Assembly (NCBI RefSeq): GCF_009866965.1
Contig: NZ_SPKJ01000031.1
Span: 1-40,119, forward strand
Length of the DNA: 40,119 nt
From: Propylenella binzhouense
Lineage (GTDB): Bacteria > Pseudomonadota > Alphaproteobacteria > Rhizobiales > Afifellaceae
Direction: 5' to 3'
Below the pieces are notes generated by a model that was given only the letters and a program-made list of their open reading frames with translations, had not been told where the DNA came from and ran no database searches. Within the stretch, counting starts at the first letter, position 1. Every line of letters starts with the position of its first letter. The position numbers and the translations under genes are program-made. Of this stretch, positions 34,138 to 40,119 are shown in pieces.

Positions 34138-34869
34138 GTGATCGGGATCGTGATCGGAATCCTGCCGGGCTCGACGATCAGCGCGTTCATCGCCTACAAC
34201 GAGGCGAAGCGGAGCTCGAAACATCCCGAGCGCTTCGGGAAAGGCAGCACCGAAGGGCTCGCGGCCGCCGAATCCGTCAACAACGCGGACAATGCGGCCG
34301 CCATGATCCCCACCCTCACGCTCGGGGTGCCGGGCTCCTCCATCGCCGCGCTGATGCTCAGCGCGCTGATGATCCAGGGCTTCCAGCCGGGTCCGCAGCT
34401 CTTCAAGGACGCGCCGGTCGTCGTCTACGGCTATTCGTGGCAGATGTTCCTGACCTCCGCCTTGCTGATCGTGTTCGGCGGGGCGATGGCGAGCCGGCTC
34501 TTCGCGAACATCCTGCGGGTGCCGCAGCCGCTCCTGCTGCCGCTGGTGGTCTGCATGGTGGTCGGCGGCGGCTTCGCCGCGCAGAATTCGATGTTCGACG
34601 TCTACCTGGCCCTTCTCTTCGGGCTGATCGGCCTCGCCATGACGCGCTTCGGCTTCGCCGTCGCGCCGGTCATCATCGGGGTCGTGCTCGGCTCCCGCGC
34701 GGAATCCAATCTGCGGCTGTCGCTGCTCCTCTCCGGCGACGATCCCTCGGTCCTCTTCACGCGGCCGATCTGCATGGTGCTGATCGCGCTGACAGCCTTC
34801 ATCCTTCTATTGCCGCTCCTCCGCCGTTGGAGGCGCCGGTCCGCCGGATCGAGCCTCGAGAACGCCTGA
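34138..34869 (+). pseudogene. tctA: TctA permease remnant lacking the N-terminal half
   Basis: The readable 243 residues match only the C-terminal half of TctA, the large permease of tripartite tricarboxylate transporters, which is normally about 500 residues. Hallmarks are IGILPGSTISAFIAYNEAKRSS-like sequence, then FGKGSTEGLAAAESVNNADNAAAMIPTLTLGVPGSSIAALML and about six hydrophobic helices. The frame opens right at the conserved IGxLPG motif (about residue 260 of full TctA). No membrane half is encoded upstream, and a stop occurs in the adjacent frame at the junction. A 5' deletion, possibly with a frameshift, is the simplest reading; GTG 34138 might still start a short protein. It converges 5 bases from a small unknown gene. 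Confidence 0.8.
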
Positions 34870-34874
34870 CCGCC

Positions 34875-35219
34875 TCAGCGTCCCGCAAACGGAATGATCT
34901 CGCATTCCGGCCGCGGCCCGCCCGGCCCCGCGACTGCCGGGGCATGCGGCGAGGGCGCTCCGTCGCCGCTCACCTGTTCCGCAATGAGGGCGTTCAGATT
35001 GCTGGCAAGCGTGCCGAGCTGATCGACGAAGGCATCGAGGAAGGCGCTCGGGACGGCGATCCGGTCCACGAGCACGCCGCCGCCGATCTCCTGGGCGCCG
35101 GCCGACCGGGATCCGTCCACGATCGCCGCGATCCACCGATGCGCCGCACTCGCCCACTCGCCGGCATCCCGAATGACATCGCTCCCCGCAATCGCTTCCC
35201 CGTCTGGACCCACCGGCAT
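34875..35219 (-). CDS. small hypothetical protein
   Basis: I do not recognise this 114-residue protein. The N-terminal part (about 1-85) looks folded, with helix-prone segments (EWASAAHRWIAAIVDGS, SAFLDAFVDQLGTLASNLNALIAEQV) and a short beta-like GGGVLVDRIAVP between. The remainder is Pro/Gly-rich, ending ECEIIPFAGR. ATG 35219 is closely preceded by AAAGGGGAG. No signal peptide or membrane segment is seen. It lies between the tctA remnant (convergent) and the sugar ABC operon (same strand, 127 bases upstream). Confidence 0.55.
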   Translation of the reverse strand: MPVGPDGEAIAGSDVIRDAGEWASAAHRWIAAIVDGSRSAGAQEIGGGVLVDRIAVPSAFLDAFVDQLGTLASNLNALIAEQVSGDGAPSPHAPAVAGPGGPRPECEIIPFAGR

Positions 35220-35346
35220 CCGCTCCCCTTTCCCTGCGCCCGATTCGTTGCGCCACGATCAGAGCGTCTGCCTGGTTATGGAGATGTTTACGCCGGCATC
35301 GAATGCCGCGGAAACGCCGTTCCGGCCCTCCGGTCAGATGCCCCGG

Positions 35347-36453
35347 TCAGATGCGTCTGCCGGTCTCCGGGTCGAAGAGCTTCGCCTTGGCCATATTGGC
35401 GACGAACCGGAACTGCTGGCCGGCCGGCCGCGCATCCTCGGGACGGACGCGCGCGATCACTTCCTGCCCGCCGAGCCCGAAGACGAGCATCGTGTCCGGT
35501 CCGGTCGGCTCCACGAGCTCGATCGGGCGGTCGAAGGCGAAGAGGTCGGAACCGGTCTGGCCGCCTTCCGCCGTGACCGTCTCGGGCCGCAGGCCGAGAT
35601 CGACATCCTTGCCGAGATAGGCGGAGGCGCCCGCCGCGAACTTCTCCGGAACCGGGAAGCGGATCGCCGGGCCGCCGTCGTTCTCGACCGTAATCCTGAT
35701 CCCGTCGTCCTGCTCGACCCGCCCGCGCACGATGTTCATCGGCGGCGACCCGATGAAGCTCGCGACGAAGAGATCGGCCGGGCTTTCGTAGATCTCCTCG
35801 GGCGGGGCGAACTGCCGGATATGGCCGGCATCCATCACGGCGATCCGCGAGGCGAGCGTCATCGCCTCGATCTGGTCGTGCGTGACGTAGATGATGCTCT
35901 TCTCCAGGCGCTTGTGCAGCTTCTTGATCTCCGTCCGCATCTCGATCCGCAGCTTGGCGTCGAGATTGGAGAGCGGCTCGTCGAAGAGGAACACGTCCGG
36001 GTCCCGCACCAGCGCCCGCGCCATCGCGACGCGCTGGCGCTGCCCGCCCGAGAGCTGGCCGGGCTTGCGCTCGAGATAGGGATCGATGTGGAGGAGCTCG
36101 CTCACGGAGCGCAAGGCGGCATCCTGGTGCGCCTTCTCCACCCTCCGGATCTCCATGCCGAAGGTGATGTTCTTGCGCACGGTCTTGGTCGGGTAGAGCG
36201 AATAGGACTGGAACACCATGGCGATGTTGCGGTCCTTGGGCGGAACGTCGTTGACCACCCTGTCGCCGATCAGGACGTCCCCCTCGCTCAGCGTCTCCAG
36301 CCCCGCCACGATGTTGAGGAGCGTGGACTTGCCGCAGCCCGACGGCCCGACCAGCACGACGAATTCGCCTTCCTCGAGATCGAGGCTGATCCCCTTCAGG
36401 ACCTCCGTGGTCCCGAACCGCTTCCAGATGTTGCGAAGTGAGACTCCCGGCAT
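35347..36453 (-). CDS. gtsD: sugar ABC transporter ATPase (GtsD/UgpC/MalK type)
   Basis: The 368-residue ATPase of a carbohydrate importer has Walker [11 protein letters not shown]-loop [10 protein letters not shown], signature LSGGQRQR, Walker [17 protein letters not shown] and H-loop [16 protein letters not shown]-terminal regulatory OB/TOBE domain begins near residue 235 ([14 protein letters not shown]). It would form the nucleotide-binding dimer for the two permeases encoded directly upstream; the gtsC stop and this start are separated by only 2 bases. The symbol follows the gtsABCD order and similarity of the permeases, not a unique ATPase feature. A 13-base tandem duplication spans its stop codon. 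Confidence 0.88.
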   Translation of the reverse strand: MPGVSLRNIWKRFGTTEVLKGISLDLEEGEFVVLVGPSGCGKSTLLNIVAGLETLSEGDVLIGDRVVNDVPPKDRNIAMVFQSYSLYPTKTVRKNITFGMEIRRVEKAHQDAALRSVSELLHIDPYLERKPGQLSGGQRQRVAMARALVRDPDVFLFDEPLSNLDAKLRIEMRTEIKKLHKRLEKSIIYVTHDQIEAMTLASRIAVMDAGHIRQFAPPEEIYESPADLFVASFIGSPPMNIVRGRVEQDDGIRITVENDGGPAIRFPVPEKFAAGASAYLGKDVDLGLRPETVTAEGGQTGSDLFAFDRPIELVEPTGPDTMLVFGLGGQEVIARVRPEDARPAGQQFRFVANMAKAKLFDPETGRRI

Positions 36454-36455
36454 GG

Positions 36456-37346
36456 CTATCCCTTGACTGCGCCGGCGGCGAGGCCGCGCACGAAGTACCG
36501 GCCGGCAATGACATAGACGAGGAGCGTCGGCAGGCCGGCCAGGATCGCGGCCGCCATGTCGACATTGTATTCCTTCACGCCGGTGGAGGTCGCCACCACG
36601 TTGTTGAGCGCGACCGTGACCGGATTGGAATCGCTGGAAGTGAACGCGACGCCGAACAGGAAGTCGTTCCAGATCTGGGTGAACTGCCAGATCACCGTGA
36701 CCCCGAAAGTCGGCACCGCCATCGGCACGAGGATCCGGAAGAAGATCGAGAAGAAACCGGCGCCGTCGATCTTCGCGGCCTGCACGATCGAATCCGACAC
36801 GCCGACCGCGAAGTTCCGGAAGAAGAGCGTCGTGAAGGCGAGGCCGTAGACCACGTGGACGAGGATGAGGCCCGGGATCGTGCCGGCGAGCCCGAGCAGG
36901 CCGAGCGTCCGCGCCATCGGCAGGAGGATGACCTGGAACGGGATGAAGGCGCCGAAGAGCATCAGCCCGAAGATGACGTCGGCGCCGCGGAAGCGCCATT
37001 TGGTGAGCGCGTAGCCGGCGAGCGCCCCGAGGAAGGTGGAGATCGCGACGCCCGGGACGGCGATCAGCACCGAGTTCCAGAAATAGGGCTTCAGCCCCTC
37101 GCATTTCACGCCGACGCAGGCCGCGCTCCAGGCCTTCGCCCACGGCTCGAAGGTGACGGTCCCGGGCAGGCTGACCAGCGTTCCCGTCCGGATCTCCTCG
37201 AGCGTCTTGAGCGAGGTCGACACCATCACGAAGAGCGGCAGGAGATAATAGGCGGCGAAGAGGCCGAGAATGACGAAGAGGAGCACGCGCAGGACCGCCT
37301 GCCGCGCGCCCTTCGGCCGGACGATGTCGTCGGTCCGGCCGCTCAC
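36456..37346 (-). CDS. gtsC: sugar ABC transporter permease (GtsC/MalG type)
   Basis: The 296-residue inner-membrane permease has six helices. The ATPase-coupling EAA loop reads IVQAAKIDGAGFFSIFFRILVPM. Strong landmarks shared with the Pseudomonas glucose/mannose permease GtsC are GVKCEGLKPYFWNS, FGAFIPFQVILLPM, VIWQFTQIWNDFLFGVAF, SVTVAL-like repeats, VKEYNVDMAAAILAGLPTLLVYV and the C-terminal YFVRGLAAGAVKG. This resemblance is my main reason for calling the whole operon a glucose/mannose-type importer. The ATG overlaps the gtsB stop (ATGA). Confidence 0.9.
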   Translation of the reverse strand: MSGRTDDIVRPKGARQAVLRVLLFVILGLFAAYYLLPLFVMVSTSLKTLEEIRTGTLVSLPGTVTFEPWAKAWSAACVGVKCEGLKPYFWNSVLIAVPGVAISTFLGALAGYALTKWRFRGADVIFGLMLFGAFIPFQVILLPMARTLGLLGLAGTIPGLILVHVVYGLAFTTLFFRNFAVGVSDSIVQAAKIDGAGFFSIFFRILVPMAVPTFGVTVIWQFTQIWNDFLFGVAFTSSDSNPVTVALNNVVATSTGVKEYNVDMAAAILAGLPTLLVYVIAGRYFVRGLAAGAVKG

Positions 37347-38251
37347 CGGTTGCCGCCCCTCAGCTCGGAGTAGAGATAGGGCACCATGATCGCCATGATG
37401 GTCGCCAGCATCATGACCGCGCTCGCCGCCGCCATCCCGAGCTCGCTCCGCTGAAAGGCATAGGCGTACATGAAGGTCGCCGGCAGGTCCGTGGCGTAGC
37501 CGGGTCCGCCGCCGGTGAGCGCGATCACGAGGTCGAAGCTCTTCACAGCGAGATGGGTGAGGATGATGATCGCGGAGAGGAAGACCGGGCCGAGCATCGG
37601 GAGCACGATGCCGGCATAGGTCCGGAGGGGCCCCGCCCCGTCGATTGCGGCCGCCTTGATGATCTCGTCATCGACCGAGCGCAGGCCGGCCAGGAAGAGC
37701 GCCATCACGTATCCGGACGACTGCCAGATGCCGGCGATCACGATCGTGTAGATCGCCATGTCGGGATTGATCAGCCAGTCGAACTTGAAGTTCTCGAAGC
37801 CGAGGCCGTGCGCCACCCGCTCGATACCCAGACCGGGGTTGAGGATCCATTTCCAGGCCGTGCCGGTGACGATGAAGGAGAGCGCCATCGGGTAGAGATA
37901 GATCGTCCGCAGCACGCCCTCGGCGCGGATGCGCTGGTCGAGCAGGATCGCGAGGACAAGCCCGATGACGAGGCAGCCCACGATGAAGAGGCCGCCGAAG
38001 ACGAACAGGTTCTCAAGCGCCACGTACCAGCGCGGCGTCGCCCACAGCCGCTCGTACTGGAGCAGGCCGGCGAGCTCGTAGACCGGCAGCATCCGCGACT
38101 TGGTGAACGAGATGTAGATCGTCCAGCCGATGAAGCAGTAGACGAAGAAGAAGCTGAGCGCGAAGATCGGCGAGACGACGATCTGCGGCAGCCAGGCTTC
38201 GAGGCGCCGCCCCAGGCCCGGCGCGCCGCCTCTCCCGTCGGATGCCGACAT
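37343..38251 (-). CDS. gtsB: sugar ABC transporter permease (GtsB/MalF type)
   Basis: The 302-residue partner permease has an N-terminal cytoplasmic stretch, then helices beginning VVSPIFALSFFFVYCFIGWTIYISF. The coupling loop is DEIIKAAAIDGAGPLRTYAGIVLPML, and the last part includes FDLVIALTGGGPGYATDLPATFMYAYAF, typical of MalF/UgpA-type subunits. It is transcribed after gtsA with a hairpin-containing 72-base gap, and overlaps gtsC by 4 bases. ATG 38251 has GAGGAGGGGG upstream, a strong ribosome site. Confidence 0.9.
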   Translation of the reverse strand: MSASDGRGGAPGLGRRLEAWLPQIVVSPIFALSFFFVYCFIGWTIYISFTKSRMLPVYELAGLLQYERLWATPRWYVALENLFVFGGLFIVGCLVIGLVLAILLDQRIRAEGVLRTIYLYPMALSFIVTGTAWKWILNPGLGIERVAHGLGFENFKFDWLINPDMAIYTIVIAGIWQSSGYVMALFLAGLRSVDDEIIKAAAIDGAGPLRTYAGIVLPMLGPVFLSAIIILTHLAVKSFDLVIALTGGGPGYATDLPATFMYAYAFQRSELGMAAASAVMMLATIMAIMVPYLYSELRGGNR

Positions 38252-38261
38252 GCCCCCTCCT

Positions 38262-38277
38262 CCGCTCGCCCGAGCGG
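38262..38277 (-). promoter_or_regulatory. hairpin between gtsA and gtsB
   Basis: CCGCTCG (38262-38268), CC, then CGAGCGG (38271-38277) form a perfect inverted repeat in the 72-base gap after the binding-protein gene. Such hairpins often let the receptor mRNA accumulate above that of the permeases by stabilisation or partial termination. Confidence 0.45.
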
Positions 38278-38323
38278 GCCGCGCAGCCGCGCGACCCCAG
38301 ATGATTGCCAGGGCAGTTCTGTC

Positions 38324-39583
38324 CTAGAGCTGCTGGCCCCGCTTCACCGCGGCGGCGAGGTTCTTCGCGGCGTCCTGCGAGCTCATGTCGGAATTGAAGA
38401 AGTTGGTGACGAGATCCATGAACTCGCCACGGACGGTGCGGGACACCGCCATTTCGTGCGCCATGCTCGGGACCAGGCTGTCGGCGGCGATCGCCTGCTG
38501 CAGGTCCTCCTTGGACTTCTTCGCGCATTCGTCGAAATCGTCGAGCGGCACCGTCGTGTTCGCCGGGATCGAGCCCTTCGCCAGGTTGAAGCTCTTCTGG
38601 AAGTCAGGCGACATGGTGAGGCTCGCGAGGACCTTCTGGCCTTCCTGCTCGTCCTTGTCGCTGACCTTAAAGAAGACCAGGCTGTCGGAGTTCAGGATGA
38701 AGCCCTTGCCCGGGGCGGCGGCGCAGAGGAAGTCCTTGCCCGGCACCTTCCCGGCGGCGAGGAACTCGCCCTTCGCCCAGTCGCCCATGATCTGGAACGC
38801 CGCCTCGCCGCGCATCACCATGGCCGTCGCGAGGTTCCAGTCGCGTCCGGAGAAGTTCGGGTCGACATAGCCGCGCAGCTTCCGGAGCTGGTCGAAGACT
38901 TTCACCATGGTGTCGCCGGACAGCGCGTCCTGATCGAGCTCGACCAGCGCCTTCTTGTAGAATTCCGGCCCGCCCACGCCGAGCGCAATGACCTCGAACA
39001 GGGTGGCGTCCTGCCAGGGCTGGCCGCCATGGGCGAGCGGCGTGATGCCGGCCGCCTTCAGCTTGTCGGCGGTCGCGTTGAACTCGTCCCAGGTGGTCGG
39101 CATCTGCGCCCCCACCTTCGCGAGCACGGCGGGATTGGCCCAGATCCAGTCGACCCGGTGGATATTGACGGGCGCCGCAACGTAGTTGCCGTCATACTTC
39201 ATGATCCCGGCGAGAACCTTCGGCAGCTTGTCGTCCCATTTCTCCTGCTCGGCGACATCCTGGACGTCGGCCAGCACGCCCTGCTCGGCCCATTCCTGGA
39301 TGCCCGGTCCCTTGAGCTGGACCGCGGTCGGCGGATCGCCCGCCACGACCCGGGCGCGCAGCGCGGTCATCGCGGCATCGCCGCCGCCGCCCGCGATCGG
39401 CGAATCGACCCACTTGCCGCCCTGCGCCTCGAACGCCTTCTTCAGCTCGCCGACCGCCTTCGCCTCGCCGCCCGAGGTCCACCAGTGCAGCACTTCCACG
39501 GTACCGGCGGCCTCGGCGAGCCCTGCCGGGAGCGCCAGCGCCGACGCCACCGCAAGTGTTGACGCGATCTTTCTGAAACCCAT
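38324..39583 (-). CDS. gtsA: sugar ABC transporter substrate-binding protein (GtsA type)
   Basis: The 419-residue periplasmic receptor has a signal peptide (MGFRKIASTLAVASALALPAGLAEA, cleavage near residue 25). The mature start TVEVLHWWTSGGEAKAVGELKKAF is typical of family-1 carbohydrate receptors of the glucose/mannose group. Further features are DPPTAVQLKGPGIQEW, PVNIHRVDWIWANPAVLAKVG, HGGQPWQDATLFE and FQIMGDWAKGEF. Its pairing with GtsB/C-like permeases supports glucose or mannose uptake, but the sugar is not proven by sequence. It is the first gene of the leftward operon. Its promoter should lie in 39584-39827, where a minus-strand TATAAG at about 39645 is a weak -10 candidate. Confidence 0.9.
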   Translation of the reverse strand: MGFRKIASTLAVASALALPAGLAEAAGTVEVLHWWTSGGEAKAVGELKKAFEAQGGKWVDSPIAGGGGDAAMTALRARVVAGDPPTAVQLKGPGIQEWAEQGVLADVQDVAEQEKWDDKLPKVLAGIMKYDGNYVAAPVNIHRVDWIWANPAVLAKVGAQMPTTWDEFNATADKLKAAGITPLAHGGQPWQDATLFEVIALGVGGPEFYKKALVELDQDALSGDTMVKVFDQLRKLRGYVDPNFSGRDWNLATAMVMRGEAAFQIMGDWAKGEFLAAGKVPGKDFLCAAAPGKGFILNSDSLVFFKVSDKDEQEGQKVLASLTMSPDFQKSFNLAKGSIPANTTVPLDDFDECAKKSKEDLQQAIAADSLVPSMAHEMAVSRTVRGEFMDLVTNFFNSDMSSQDAAKNLAAAVKRGQQL

Positions 39584-39827
39584 CTGAGCCTCCCTGCATT
39601 GGCCCGCGGCCTCTCCGCCGCCCGCGTTTGTTAAGAAGACTTATAGCACCTGCTTTGATCGAGATCAGCCATCCCGGCGCAGACCCGGTTCAAGGGCGGA
39701 AGAACGGCCGGCTTCCGCCGCAAAACGCGTTCTGGCCATGATCCGCCCCTATCAGCGCGGCCCGGAGGCGGACCGATTCGCGCGGCCGAGACTTCGCCCT
39801 GCGTGCGCACCAGCCGAGGAGTGCAGA

Positions 39828-40119
39828 TTGAGAACGACCCCGATCCTAGTCGCAGCCGCGCTCATCGCGGCGCTCACCGAGGCTGCGAGCGCGCAGCAGA
39901 GCGGCTGGGAGGGCCTGGTCGAAGACGCATTGCGCCGGCACGGTTCGCCGCCCGGTTCGGCGGAAGCGCCGCCTCCCCTCGCCGCGCCCGCCACGGAGCA
40001 GCCTGCTCTCCCGCCGGGAGCCCCGCCTCCGGCCGCGCCCGGTACGGACACCGCGCCCGCCCTTCCCCCGGCGCCCGAATCCGGGCCCGCAGCAGGCCCG
40101 CCCGGCTTGCAGGCCGCCC
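39828..40119 (+). CDS. secreted Pro/Ala-rich protein, 5' part (truncated by window edge)
   Basis: This frame is open to the window end. TTG 39828 is preceded by GAGGAG at good distance. It begins with a signal peptide (MRTTPILVAAALIAALTEA, cleavage near ASA-QQ, residue 22), then QSGWEGLVEDALRRHGS, then a long Pro/Ala/Gly-rich low-complexity stretch. An in-frame ATG at 39738 would hide the signal peptide behind 30 Arg/Pro-rich residues and has no ribosome site. The function is unknown. It is divergent from gtsA. The rest of the protein beyond the edge may hold a recognisable domain. Confidence 0.6.
   Translation, partial: MRTTPILVAAALIAALTEAASAQQSGWEGLVEDALRRHGSPPGSAEAPPPLAAPATEQPALPPGAPPPAAPGTDTAPALPPAPESGPAAGPPGLQAA

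Noticed and set aside
34138-34869. A complete short membrane protein rather than a tctA remnant
   Set aside because: The match is specifically to the second half of TctA and begins mid-domain; I keep a functional half-protein as a minor possibility only.

Overview
The window is GC-rich chromosomal DNA from an alphaproteobacterium, probably a member of the Hyphomicrobiales/Rhizobiales-like lineages. The evidence is the 5' end of a 16S rRNA gene at the left edge, dense GC-ending codon use, and gene types common in that group (TRAP and TTT transporters, a GtsABCD-type sugar importer, manganese catalase, a PuuA-like glutamine synthetase). The species cannot be named from the sequence alone. I see no insertion sequence, phage, CRISPR array or tRNA.

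Region 1 (1-906) is the start of a leftward rrn operon. It has two tandem sigma70-type promoters and a boxB-boxA antitermination-like leader. Region 2 (907-6609) is a DSF (diffusible signal factor) quorum-sensing locus. It holds rpfF (DSF synthase), a convergent rpfC-like hybrid sensor kinase ending in an Hpt domain, and, upstream of rpfC on the same strand, a response regulator. The receiver of that regulator resembles RpfG, but its output is PAS-GGDEF-EAL instead of HD-GYP. This is the most unusual part of the window. Region 3 (6832-19058) holds adenine deaminase, a rightward MacB-like ABC/FtsX/HlyD export operon, a zinc alcohol dehydrogenase, and a leftward RND efflux operon (adaptor, pump, HAD phosphatase) whose genes are joined by ATGA overlaps.

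Region 4 (19274-28417) is a leftward seven-gene catabolic cluster with a divergent RpiR-type regulator. In transcription order it is an N-formylglutamate-amidohydrolase-family protein, TRAP dctQ, dctM and dctP, a PuuA/GlnA-III-type gamma-glutamylamide synthetase, an aldehyde dehydrogenase and an iron-type alcohol dehydrogenase. Together these can be read as a complete route for an imported amino alcohol or similar amine: glutamylate, oxidise alcohol to aldehyde to acid, then release glutamate. A palindrome flanked by direct repeats sits in the divergent promoter as a likely operator.

Region 5 (28438-34869) holds a periplasmic class C acid phosphatase, a small unknown gene, a manganese catalase followed by hairpins and a duplicated palindrome, a thiamine-diphosphate enzyme, a Bug-type TTT receptor, and a tctA remnant lacking its N-terminal half. 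Region 6 (34875-40119) holds a small unknown gene, a leftward glucose/mannose-type ABC importer (gtsA-B-C-D order) and the start of a secreted proline/alanine-rich protein that runs off the right edge.
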